Shown: positions 1 to 6,504 of the stretch, one piece after another | Layout: each line of letters begins with the position of its first letter | Position numbering within the stretch: position 1 is the stretch's first letter | NCBI GenBank assembly: GCA_964520615.1 | Contig: CAZFNL010000130.1 | Location: 1-13,074, forward strand | DNA from: JAMCUI01 sp964520615 | GTDB taxonomy: Bacteria > Patescibacteriota > Microgenomatia > 2-02-FULL-39-11 | Reading direction: 5' to 3' | DNA: 13,074 nt | The notes under the pieces: generated by a model | What the model was told of the DNA's origin: nothing | The model's database searches: none | The model's input: only the letters and a program-made list of their open reading frames with translations | Position numbers and translations under genes: made by a program

Positions 1-2
1 AA

Positions 3-137
3 CTGGTACAGAGGATTAGTAGTGGATTTAGGAATGTGGATGTGTATATCAGGAAGGCAATGCTGGTTTTATTACCACTATCGGTTGCGGTTACCGGCAC
101 CGTATTTATTAACAAATACCCACTGCCGTTATCATAG
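3..137 (+). CDS. Possible 3' end of an upstream gene (partial)
   Basis: This open frame is continuous from the window edge and ends at TAG 135-137. It encodes 44 residues, with a basic stretch (RISSGFR, YIRK) followed by an 18-residue hydrophobic segment, as at the end of a multi-pass membrane protein. The same-strand orientation and the promoter-like sequence after its stop fit an upstream neighbour of gene 1. No family can be assigned, and the opposite strand is also open here, so the call is weak. Confidence 0.22.
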   Translation: MVQRISSGFRNVDVYIRKAMLVLLPLSVAVTGTVFINKYPLPLS

Positions 138-166
138 ACCCTATTACTCCTGTAATGATTTCCCTC

Positions 167-197
167 TTGCAATGACTGACAAAAAGTGATGTATACT
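167..197 (+). promoter_or_regulatory. Putative sigma70-type promoter of gene 1
   Basis: TTGCAA (167-172) and TATACT (192-197) are separated by 19 bases, close to the TTGACA/TATAAT consensus but with a slightly long spacer. Transcription would start near 204, leaving a leader of about 42 bases before the ATG at 246. No Shine-Dalgarno sequence is visible in that leader. Confidence 0.4.
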
Positions 198-245
198 AGA
201 ATTAATATCAAAATCTCTAATTTAAGCTTAATAAATAGATAAAGT

Positions 246-2243
246 ATGTGGAGCGCTCTCATACTCATCGTCTCTTCTGTTCTGGGTTTTGGTGCAGGCA
301 GCGCGGGACTGGTACAAAACGTCAACCCGTACGGTCCTTCTCCTGTACAAACCGTATCCTACAGAGCCTGCTATGATCCCCAGCCCAACATCAGAATCAC
401 TCTGAAATGGCCGGACGACTTTACCAATCTTTCCGACAACCGCGCTAAAGACAATCCAAAAGTCTGGGGAGGACAAAATATACCCGCTAACTTCACTACC
501 GACGCCAGTTGTGAACAAATCGCGATGAACGGCCAAGCACAAAGAACCTATATCTTGGTAAGAAGAAACACTAGAATCCCCAGTTGCAAGACAGATGAAC
601 TGAATGGCCCTTATGGTGTAGGTGAATGTCCAGGCTGGGGTGACGCTTTAGGAGCAACTGCTATCCACCACCGCGGCACATGCAGTATTGACGGCTATAC
701 CGATTTGCGTAAAATCGCGGAAGTACCTGATCCTTCCACCGGACAGAAAGATGAAGTATTTTGGAATCCGTTCTCCTATAATGTCGGCTGCAATTACAAA
801 CAGGATGAGAATTGTGGTCCTGGAGACAGAAGAAATCTAAACCTGAAAGACTTCGTTTATGTACTTCGCAGCAGAGACGCTTTTGATCCTGACAGGCTTC
901 GCTCAGGCTGTCCGGTACGCTGGGACTCCGGTGCTACCAATGGTGAAGCCTGCTCGCATTACTTTGACGTCTATATGGCGCTAGACCTTTATAACGCCGT
1001 GCAATCCGCTCCCGCTACAAACGATCCTGAAAGTCCTTATTACTTCATAAGACAAGTAGTACAAAACTGTAAAGAAGAGGACGTATTTATTCCTGCTGCT
1101 ACAGCGAATTTAAGCATACCTCCGGAATTTATAAATACTCCTTTTTATCCCCAAAACCAACCTATCACTTATACTACAGGCAAAATTATTCCCAACGCAT
1201 CCGATGAAAAAACAAATTACCTTACTTACGTCTGGGGCCGAGGCGACCTCATTAATCCATTCAAGACTAATCTCTTACAGACAAATAAAGTAAGCAACAC
1301 TTCACCTTTGAATGTTTGTTCTGGCGGGTCCTTTTCCAGTATGTCAATTTTCTCGCTTGCCGCCGGACAACCTACTGCCGCACCTCCCACAATTGCGCCT
1401 TTGGTAAACTGCTATGATCCATTAGGTTCCATATATTTCCAGGATGATAAAGGCGCAATAAACAGTTTCAAGGTTTATTCCAAACCGGCCACTCCGCAAA
1501 CTTTCTATCTTGTAAAAGCGGGAGACAATAAGACAACATATATCTATACACTTAAAGAGGAAGCTGCTCCTTCAAACCAAAGACATGACACATCCTTACA
1601 ACTGCGCGTAATGGACATGATTACCCATAACGCCTGGACTTGGGCAACACCATGGTGTAAACCGGCAATATATATGTACCCCACCAAACCGACCGAAGAG
1701 AATGTTAAGTTAAACGTCGACGGTAAAATCACCCTTTCAAAACCAGCATATGTGAACTCAACAGGCTGGAGTGTAAAAGCATATCCTGACGGCACTCTCC
1801 GACTACCAACAACAAACGACCAACCATCAACTTATCCTTATCTTTACTATGAAGCGGATATCAACGGCGTGAGCTTCCCCAAAGACGGCTGGGTAGTAAA
1901 ACAACCGGATCTGGAAAATAAACTCTCAGAAATTTTAGAAGAGACGGGCTTTAACCAAAAAGAAATCGGGGACTTCATGTCATATTGGCTCCCCCGGCTG
2001 CAGGAAAGACCCTATTATTTCATCGGCATGTTACCCGAAAATGTCATCAACCAGAAGGAACAACTTACTTTTTCCACAAAACCGGATACGATTATCAGGA
2101 CAAGATTTGTCTTTGAGGGGATGGATGGACCCATGTCGGTCACGGCACCAAACGTCCCTCATCATGACAGAATAGGCTTCACCGTCACCGATTGGGGCGG
2201 CACCCTGGTAGGGAAATCCTGCACCGATGTGAGTATAAAATAG
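246..2243 (+). CDS. Large exported Cys-rich protein with C-terminal KPxIYxYP/WGG domain
   Basis: This is a 665-residue protein. An N-terminal hydrophobic segment (residues 2-22) looks like a signal peptide or anchor, but it has no Lys or Arg before it. The N-terminal ~465 residues are rich in Asn, Pro and Tyr and carry 12 of the 14 cysteines; I recognise no fold there. From residue 471 the protein matches, from memory, a widespread uncharacterised family: CKPAIYMYP (471-479), GWSVKAYPDGTL, YPYLYYEAD, an Asp/Glu-rich helix before YWLPRLQERPYYF, KPDTIIRTRFVF, and finally GFTVTDWGG. That domain's function is unknown to me. The ATG at 246 is the first possible start, because an in-frame TAA lies at 240-242. 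An ATG at 189 opens 17 in-frame codons with Arg and Lys that end at this TAA, resembling a lost n-region or a short upstream ORF. The protein probably acts outside the membrane, with disulfides inferred from the cysteine content. Confidence 0.82.
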   Translation: MWSALILIVSSVLGFGAGSAGLVQNVNPYGPSPVQTVSYRACYDPQPNIRITLKWPDDFTNLSDNRAKDNPKVWGGQNIPANFTTDASCEQIAMNGQAQRTYILVRRNTRIPSCKTDELNGPYGVGECPGWGDALGATAIHHRGTCSIDGYTDLRKIAEVPDPSTGQKDEVFWNPFSYNVGCNYKQDENCGPGDRRNLNLKDFVYVLRSRDAFDPDRLRSGCPVRWDSGATNGEACSHYFDVYMALDLYNAVQSAPATNDPESPYYFIRQVVQNCKEEDVFIPAATANLSIPPEFINTPFYPQNQPITYTTGKIIPNASDEKTNYLTYVWGRGDLINPFKTNLLQTNKVSNTSPLNVCSGGSFSSMSIFSLAAGQPTAAPPTIAPLVNCYDPLGSIYFQDDKGAINSFKVYSKPATPQTFYLVKAGDNKTTYIYTLKEEAAPSNQRHDTSLQLRVMDMITHNAWTWATPWCKPAIYMYPTKPTEENVKLNVDGKITLSKPAYVNSTGWSVKAYPDGTLRLPTTNDQPSTYPYLYYEADINGVSFPKDGWVVKQPDLENKLSEILEETGFNQKEIGDFMSYWLPRLQERPYYFIGMLPENVINQKEQLTFSTKPDTIIRTRFVFEGMDGPMSVTAPNVPHHDRIGFTVTDWGGTLVGKSCTDVSIK

Positions 2244-2275
2244 ACACTTATATTTCCTCATAGACACCTTTATTT
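2241..2275 (+). repeat. Direct repeat TAGACAC-N(13)-TAGACAC upstream of the sigma-factor gene
   Basis: TAGACACTTATATTT (2241-2255) and TAGACACCTTTATTT (2261-2275) are near-identical copies with a 20-base period, about two helical turns. They sit just upstream of the -35/-10 pair of the sigma/DUF5667 operon, where an activator dimer could bind. The first copy begins at the stop codon of gene 1. Its function as an operator is inference. Confidence 0.45.
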
Positions 2276-2279
2276 GTGC

Positions 2280-2309
2280 ATCACAAAATATCAACTCCTA
2301 CGTTATAAT
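2280..2309 (+). promoter_or_regulatory. Putative promoter of the sigma/DUF5667 operon
   Basis: A perfect TATAAT lies at 2304-2309 with ATCACA (2280-2285; four of six matches to TTGACA) 18 bases upstream. The ATG at 2319 follows the -10 by only nine bases, so the transcript would start within a few bases of the start codon. This agrees with the absence of a Shine-Dalgarno sequence. Confidence 0.5.
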
Positions 2310-2318
2310 AGTGAGTCA

Positions 2319-2885
2319 ATGATTAGCTGGCTGGCAAAGAGATTTAAGGCCGTTGAAGGCCTTTCTGATTATATTTTAGTAAAAATGGCAAAACGTGGCG
2401 ATCGCGATGCCTTCGGCAAAATTTATCTAAAACATCTGGATGGAATCTACCGTTATATTTACTTTCGCGTCAACCAGAATGAGCAAACTGCCGAAGATTT
2501 AGCAGAAACAGTTTTCTTTAGGGCATGGGATCACATAAAAGTGTTTGATGAGAATAGCGGCACCCTTAAATCATGGCTCTATAGAATTGCCCATAATGCT
2601 GTAATAGACCATTTCCGCAAGAACCGGAAACAGGTTACACTTGAAGAGAGTTTAATCGAAGAAAAAGTTAGTCTGGAGGAAAAAATTATTCAAAATTTCG
2701 AATTGAGGGAACTGGCACAAGCTATTAATAAACTTACAGACGGACAAAAACAGGTAATTACTCTAAAATTCATCGAAGACATGACAAATGACGAGATTGC
2801 CAAAATTATAAATAAAAAAGGGGAAGCCGTCAGAGCTTTACAGTCAAGAGCATTAAAAAAATTAAGGGGCTTTTTAAGAAAATGA
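2319..2885 (+). CDS. ECF-like RNA polymerase sigma factor
   Basis: This 188-residue protein has the two-domain layout of a sigma-70 family, ECF-type factor. It should direct RNA polymerase to a specific promoter set in the cytoplasm. Region 2 spans about residues 28-103, with the DAFGKIYLKHLDGIYRYI helix, the acidic AEDLAETVFFRAW segment typical of region 2.2, and SWLYRIAHNAVIDHFRKNRK (regions 2.3/2.4). Region 4 spans about 134-187, with a helix-turn-helix TNDEIAKIINKKGEAVRALQSRALKKLR. I chose ATG 2319 rather than the longer frame from TTG 2274, because the added residues fit no sigma domain and would overlap the TATAAT box. The gene's last bases overlap the next gene as ATGA, the usual arrangement for a sigma factor and its membrane-bound regulator. 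Length and motifs are ordinary for the family. Confidence 0.93.
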   Translation: MISWLAKRFKAVEGLSDYILVKMAKRGDRDAFGKIYLKHLDGIYRYIYFRVNQNEQTAEDLAETVFFRAWDHIKVFDENSGTLKSWLYRIAHNAVIDHFRKNRKQVTLEESLIEEKVSLEEKIIQNFELRELAQAINKLTDGQKQVITLKFIEDMTNDEIAKIINKKGEAVRALQSRALKKLRGFLRK

Positions 2886-3634
2886 GCGGTACCGAAAAAG
2901 AGTATACCAACCTTATAAAACAAATTAAAAGTCTTCGATCAATCAGGGCGTCCGACAAATTCCGGGAAAAAGTAATGGCAGAAATAATGACTTCTTTACC
3001 GGCTAATACTGAGTTCCATAAATTTAACCTTATTGATAAGCTTCGGGAAATCAATGGGAAATCAAAGGAACAAAGTACCGGTTCACGCTTTTTATATTTC
3101 CCGGCTTTCTCATGGCAACTGGCAATTGCTGGTATACTTTTAGTATTCCTGGGAGGAACAGGGATTGTATTTGCCGCCGAAAGAAGCAACCCTAAAGACT
3201 TGCTGTATCCTGTAAAAATTCTTGTTGAAAACGTTCAACTTCGTTTTACTCAAAATCCAAGTGTCAAAACTTTCCTTCACCTTGATAATGCCGATAAAAG
3301 AATAGAAGAACTGAGAAAAACAATGAAAAAAGATGGAAACGGCGAGATAGGCAATATCACTTCAGATTACGAATCACAGGTAAAAGACGCAGTACACGAA
3401 ATAAAAAATGTGGAGAACGGAAAGAAAGAAATTACTAGGCAAACAGATGAGCATTTGAAAGATCAGACGCAACAGCTTGAGGAGTTAAAAACAGCTGCTC
3501 CAACAACGGCAGTTCCAGCTATAGAAAACGCCATCAAAACTTCAAAAAATGAACAAAACGAACTTAAGACATCATCATCGGATGATAAGAATGAAAAATT
3601 AAAAACTCCGTCTTCACCGCTAAACCAGGACTAA
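2882..3634 (+). CDS. DUF5667-type membrane protein, probable anti-sigma factor
   Basis: This 250-residue single-pass protein has a cytoplasmic N-terminal part (1-78) with a helix common in anti-sigma factors (ASDKFREKVMAEIMTSL, residues 23-39). One membrane helix follows (about 79-98), then an external part. The segment after the membrane, with LLYPVKILVENVQLRFT at 107-123 and a charged, coiled-coil-like region to about 205, matches the DUF5667 family as I recall it; the tail (206-250) is low complexity. DUF5667 genes are often next to ECF sigma genes. Here the ATG overlaps the sigma stop codon (ATGA at 2882-2885), which implies translational coupling. The inferred role is to hold the sigma factor inactive at the membrane and release it on an envelope signal. 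No zinc-binding HxxxCxxC motif is present, so it is not a ZAS-type anti-sigma factor. Confidence 0.82.
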   Translation: MSGTEKEYTNLIKQIKSLRSIRASDKFREKVMAEIMTSLPANTEFHKFNLIDKLREINGKSKEQSTGSRFLYFPAFSWQLAIAGILLVFLGGTGIVFAAERSNPKDLLYPVKILVENVQLRFTQNPSVKTFLHLDNADKRIEELRKTMKKDGNGEIGNITSDYESQVKDAVHEIKNVENGKKEITRQTDEHLKDQTQQLEELKTAAPTTAVPAIENAIKTSKNEQNELKTSSSDDKNEKLKTPSSPLNQD

Positions 3635-3844
3635 TAACCCATTTCCTGATGCCTGACTAGCACTTCATTTCGTTGATTTTCAATCGTCTCTCAAAGCCGG
3701 TTTGGGTGTCAAAATAACGGGACGACTACTAATTTGAGGATGATGATCCCCCATCACAAATCGCCAATTTCCACGTTATTAATAATATAAGACACGAATG
3801 ATGCTACTGACGATAAAAAATATTTTTTGCTTTGAAAATCGTTT

Positions 3845-3916
3845 AATAAATTTCGACGGTCAGACCAACTTTAACATGCGCTTAAAAACCATCTGATTTC
3901 AGATTAAAAATTTATT
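3845..3916 (+). repeat. Inverted-repeat structure in the long intergenic region
   Basis: Perfect 9-base arms at 3845-3853 and 3908-3916 enclose the palindrome ATCTGATTTCAGAT (3891-3904), which folds as a 5-bp stem with a 4-base loop. The arms are pure A/T, so chance is a real alternative. It could form a structured leader upstream of the gene at 4053. Confidence 0.25.
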
Positions 3917-4034
3917 CTTTAAGTATGGATCTATTGGTAGAAATTTTGAAAAACTCTATTTTGGGACAACTCTGGATGATTTTTACATCTCCGGTGGAAT
4001 AACGGATTAACAACAGATGAATTTAGAAAGTTAG

Positions 4035-4045
4035 AAAGGAGGTGA
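4035..4045 (+). promoter_or_regulatory. Strong Shine-Dalgarno site of the gene at 4053
   Basis: AAAGGAGGTGA is nearly fully complementary to the 16S rRNA 3' end and stands seven bases before the ATG at 4053. It contrasts with neighbouring genes that lack such a site, and it shows the organism uses both initiation modes. Confidence 0.88.
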
Positions 4046-4052
4046 AAACAGC

Positions 4053-4454
4053 ATGGGGCTTATAATCAGTGCAATCACAACAATAATTCTAGGCCTATCT
4101 TTGGCAGTAAATCCGGTTAAATCAACCAATGGTACTCAAGCTGCCGCAACCAACGTGACTGCCAATACTTCTGTCAATGAAACACAAGAAAGCAATAATC
4201 AAACCCTGACTGTAAATACAGACACCAATGCAGAAGAGAATATAACCGCAAATGCGACAGATGACTCAAAAGAGAAAGATAATGAACTTCAAGAGGGAAG
4301 TGAGATAAAAGGCAAGGAAAAAGGTAAACTGAAAATATCAGCTTTCAATAATAAAAGTGGGTCCGTGATGCCTTCTCTTATTCCGAAGATTGCGGTGGAT
4401 CATTCTGGTAGTCTTGACGTCTCAAGTAATACTGATATTGAAGAAGGAAAGTGA
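4053..4454 (+). CDS. Small exported Asn/Thr-rich protein, unknown function
   Basis: This is a 133-residue protein. A hydrophobic N-terminus (residues 2-20, GLIISAITTIILGLSLAV) acts as a signal peptide or membrane anchor, again without a basic n-region. The rest is low complexity: an Asn/Thr/Ser/Ala-rich stretch (25-70), a charged Glu/Lys stretch (70-93), and a short mixed tail. There are no cysteines and no recognisable domain. The start is fixed by the near-perfect Shine-Dalgarno sequence at 4035-4045. The gene stands downstream of the sigma/DUF5667 operon after a 418-base gap, so it may be independently transcribed, possibly a target of that sigma factor (inference). Such disordered exported proteins are common in the envelope regions of Patescibacteria. 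Confidence 0.65.
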   Translation: MGLIISAITTIILGLSLAVNPVKSTNGTQAAATNVTANTSVNETQESNNQTLTVNTDTNAEENITANATDDSKEKDNELQEGSEIKGKEKGKLKISAFNNKSGSVMPSLIPKIAVDHSGSLDVSSNTDIEEGK

Positions 4455-4493
4455 TAATTTTGGACGGGCGGCTGGGATTTCATTTATATTCCC

Positions 4494-4522
4494 TTGACAG
4501 TTGGTAAATTCTCGGATAGTCT
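4494..4522 (+). promoter_or_regulatory. Putative promoter of the NPF-repeat/Cys-repeat operon
   Basis: A perfect TTGACA (4494-4499) is followed either by GATAGT (4515-4520, 15-base spacer) or by TAGTCT (4517-4522, 17-base spacer). The ATG at 4529 lies six to eight bases after the -10, so the transcript would begin at or next to the start codon. No Shine-Dalgarno sequence is present. Confidence 0.45.
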
Positions 4523-4528
4523 ATATGT

Positions 4529-5134
4529 ATGGATACCACTGCCCCGGACCAGCCGCCTGTTCAATCGTTGGGAAACAATATCTCTTCTCAAACATCAGAT
4601 CAACCGTTGGATGATTCTGGATCTACAACCCAAATTTCCCGCCAAGAAAATACTAATTTCACCACTCCTACTACCCAACAAAACATACCTGAACCCGTGA
4701 CTACAACATCTATTCCACCAACCGGTGGGACCACGGGTGGATCTGCACCATCTGGAAACATACCTGAACCGGTAACTACAGCTTCTATACCACCCTCTGG
4801 TGGCAAGAAATTTCCCTTCATGTTTATTACCGTACTTCTTATTCTGATGATTGTCGGATTTACGGGGTCGTTTCTCTTTTTCCAAAAATCAGTAACTAAC
4901 AACACCTCTACTCCTGCCACTCCCAAAATCACTCCGCCTGTCACCCTTAAACCTTCTCCTACTTTATACGCCAATCCCTTTGCCTCACCGTCGGCCGCTT
5001 TCCAAAATCCCTTTGCCTCACCGTCGGCCGCTTATCAGAATCCTTTCGGCTCATACCAGAATCCTTTTGCCGTAGCAACTCAATCTGCAAACACTCAGAA
5101 TACGCCTTATCAAAATCCTTTCAATAAGCTTTGA
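4529..5134 (+). CDS. Single-pass membrane protein with NPF repeats
   Basis: This 201-residue protein has a disordered N-terminal half (1-92, rich in Pro, Thr, Gln and Ser), KK at 93-94, one membrane helix (about 95-119), and a disordered C-terminal tail. The charge pattern places the N-terminus inside and the tail outside. The N-terminal part repeats NIPEPVTT(T/A)SIPP(T/S)GG at residues 52 and 77. The tail repeats NPF five times (149, 160, 171, 178, 196), mostly as (Y/F)QNPF, and holds two copies of NPFASPSAA(F/Y)Q. There are no enzymatic motifs. Its stop codon overlaps the next ATG as TGATG (5132-5136), so the two proteins are probably made together. A scaffold or anchor role for the Cys-repeat protein is plausible but unproven. 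Confidence 0.78.
   Translation: MDTTAPDQPPVQSLGNNISSQTSDQPLDDSGSTTQISRQENTNFTTPTTQQNIPEPVTTTSIPPTGGTTGGSAPSGNIPEPVTTASIPPSGGKKFPFMFITVLLILMIVGFTGSFLFFQKSVTNNTSTPATPKITPPVTLKPSPTLYANPFASPSAAFQNPFASPSAAYQNPFGSYQNPFAVATQSANTQNTPYQNPFNKL
4681..4803 (+). repeat. Two-copy coding repeat, 75-base period
   Basis: AAACATACCTGAACC occurs at 4681-4695 and 4756-4770, and the surrounding bases stay similar for about 48 bases. In protein, this is the duplicated NIPEPVTT-SIPP-GG unit before the membrane helix. The copies have diverged at third positions, so the duplication is not recent. Confidence 0.75.
4973..5033 (+). repeat. Tandem 33-base coding repeat (NPFASPSAA)
   Basis: A 28-base block is repeated exactly at 4973-5000 and 5006-5033, a period of 33 bases or 11 codons, encoding NPFASPSAA plus F/Y and Q. 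Exact identity at silent positions points to a recent slippage or unequal-exchange event, so copy number may vary between strains. Confidence 0.85.
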
Positions 5135-6465
5135 TGAAATTGATGCATAATTTTTTTAGAATAAGAACAGTAATAAAAATTGTCTTTTCCTTATTATTTC
5201 TATCCGGGTTACTATTTCTTCCGGCTTCGGCAAATGCACAAACAGCATACTACCCGATAAGCCAACTGGGTAACTGCCAAAACCGCAATGAGTGTAAACT
5301 CTATTGCGACATACCTGCCAATACACCATCCTGTTGGTCATATAACAAATATGTCATAAATAAAAACGTACTCGGTACAACCACAACAAACATCACTTAT
5401 CCTATTAAGGATCTAGGTAATTGTTCTGATGCCCAAGCATGCTTTCTATACTGTAGCCAGCCGGGTAACCAGGAGGCTTGTCTTACCTATGCACAGAAAA
5501 ACAGCCTTATACAACAATCAGCAGGCTCTACCCCTGCAGATACTTCAACCGTTCTTGCTGCTGCAAAAACTGAATTGGGATGCAATTCCAAAACAGCCTG
5601 TATCAACCTTTGTTCCCTAGAAGCCAATCATGACAAGTGCGAAAAATTTGCACAGAAATACGGGCTAAATACCGACAATATCCAAAATAGCGATACATCT
5701 TTTTCTCCCTATATACTAAATGTTGCGAAAACGGAATTGGGCTGCACAGACAAGACTTCATGTATGCTTTTTTGTACCAAACCAGAAAATTCCGATAAAT
5801 GCTATGCATTTGCCCAAAAATACAACCTTGTTAGTACTCAAGTACAACAGAAGATTGCCGAAATGGAGAAAAAACGCACAGAGATGCTTCAGGAGGCAAA
5901 AAAAGAATTGGGCTGTGATTCAGTCAGCTCCTGTATGGACTACTGCTCACTTCCAAATAACCATGACCAATGTTCTTCCCTTGCCCAAAAGATAGGTCTT
6001 ATACCTCAATCCGATAATAAAGTAAACCAGGCGCAATCCGGCTTTGGCAAGACGATGCAACAGTCATCTGTCAAAAACTGTACTGACGAAGCACAATGCC
6101 AAGAGTATTGTACACTCCATCCAGACCAATGCCCTGGATACAATTCTGGATCAGATAATTCCACACCATCAGGAGATGAACAAAATCATCAGATTAATCC
6201 TCTTCAGACACAAAACAAACCAGCAACAGGAAGTTACTTGGGACCGGCCGGATGCCGCACAGAAAAAGAATGCCAGGATTACTGCCAAAACCATCCGGAC
6301 CAATGCCCTGGTTTCCCTCAAAAATCACCCCAGCCACAGCAAAATAGTGATAACGGCAACCAACCGGTAATATCGCCTACCAGCGTACCTTTACCAACAT
6401 TCGAACCGGCTCATCCACCTGAAACCCAGTCCAACAACACTATCTCCCCAAATCCTGGACAATAA
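5134..6465 (+). CDS. Exported seven-fold Cys-repeat protein (CX5CX3CX6-8C)
   Basis: This is a 443-residue protein with a textbook signal peptide: basic n-region (KLMHNFFRIRTVIK), hydrophobic core, and cleavage probably after ANA (about residue 35). The mature part has seven repeats with four cysteines each, 28 in all. Repeats 1-5 follow CX5CX3CX8C, usually with LG before the first Cys and an AQKxxL helix after the last. Repeats 6 and 7 follow CX5CX3CX6C, with HPDQCPG(Y/F). A Lys/Glu-rich helix lies between repeats 4 and 5. Pro/Gln-rich linkers surround the last two repeats, and the tail is Pro/Thr/Asn-rich. The even cysteine count and export suggest two disulfides per repeat. I recognise the pattern as a recurrent Patescibacteria repeat but know no function. 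ATG 5134 is chosen over TTG 5131 because it forms a TGATG overlap with the preceding stop. Confidence 0.85.
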   Translation: MKLMHNFFRIRTVIKIVFSLLFLSGLLFLPASANAQTAYYPISQLGNCQNRNECKLYCDIPANTPSCWSYNKYVINKNVLGTTTTNITYPIKDLGNCSDAQACFLYCSQPGNQEACLTYAQKNSLIQQSAGSTPADTSTVLAAAKTELGCNSKTACINLCSLEANHDKCEKFAQKYGLNTDNIQNSDTSFSPYILNVAKTELGCTDKTSCMLFCTKPENSDKCYAFAQKYNLVSTQVQQKIAEMEKKRTEMLQEAKKELGCDSVSSCMDYCSLPNNHDQCSSLAQKIGLIPQSDNKVNQAQSGFGKTMQQSSVKNCTDEAQCQEYCTLHPDQCPGYNSGSDNSTPSGDEQNHQINPLQTQNKPATGSYLGPAGCRTEKECQDYCQNHPDQCPGFPQKSPQPQQNSDNGNQPVISPTSVPLPTFEPAHPPETQSNNTISPNPGQ

Positions 6466-6466
6466 G

Positions 6467-6495
6467 TTCACTTTACCCCGACAAACATATATACT
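6467..6495 (+). promoter_or_regulatory. Putative promoter of the anchored beta-domain gene
   Basis: TTCACT (6467-6472) and TATACT (6490-6495) are 17 bases apart. The ATG at 6505 follows nine bases after the -10, giving a leaderless or nearly leaderless mRNA. The -35 begins two bases after the previous stop codon. Confidence 0.5.
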
Positions 6496-6504
6496 GGAAT
6501 TTGT

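Larger units (their letters stand above)
1..245. other. Left edge and gene-1 leader, coding content unresolved
   Basis: Two competing readings are open at the left edge. On the + strand, a frame entering at base 3 runs 44 codons to a TAG at 135-137; its end is hydrophobic (AMLVLLPLSVAVTGTVFI) and could be the C-terminal tail of a membrane protein. On the minus strand, a frame is open from about 262 down to base 1 and reads as a Ser/Thr/Asn-rich peptide (for example NTVPVTATDSGNKTSIAF), but it would overlap the start of gene 1. Neither reading shows a family motif I recognise. Bases 138-245 look non-coding and carry the likely promoter of gene 1. Confidence 0.3.
3635..4052. other. 418-base gene-free region
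   Basis: I find no convincing ORF on either strand here. The region is AT-rich. It contains a 9-base inverted repeat, AATAAATTT (3845-3853) with AAATTTATT (3908-3916), enclosing a small palindrome ATCTGATTTCAGAT (3891-3904) and GGTCAGACC (3858-3866). A weak promoter-like pair, TTGGGA (3961-3966) and TACATC (3984-3989), has 17-base spacing. It ends with the strong ribosome-binding site of the next gene. It may be a long 5' leader or a small-RNA locus; the sequence alone does not decide. Confidence 0.5.

Noticed and set aside
228..542. Minus-strand frame of 104 codons over the start of gene 1
   Set aside because: It is antisense to a convincing exported protein, has no recognisable motif, and its composition is that of a shadow frame.
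2274..2318. TTG start extending the sigma factor by 15 residues
   Set aside because: The extension covers a perfect TATAAT and adds residues that no sigma domain needs; ATG 2319 is better.
4494..4700. Plus-strand frame starting in TTGACA before the NPF-repeat gene
   Set aside because: Its TTG start is the -35 box, and the frame overlaps the real gene in another phase with no protein-like pattern.
4973..5033. CRISPR-like spaced repeat
   Set aside because: Only two identical units in frame inside a coding sequence, with 5-base gaps and no cas genes nearby.
4973..5125. NPF motifs as eukaryotic EH-domain ligands
   Set aside because: The motif matches in letters, but Asn/Pro/Phe repeats are common in disordered Patescibacteria surface proteins, and nothing else here suggests a eukaryotic target.
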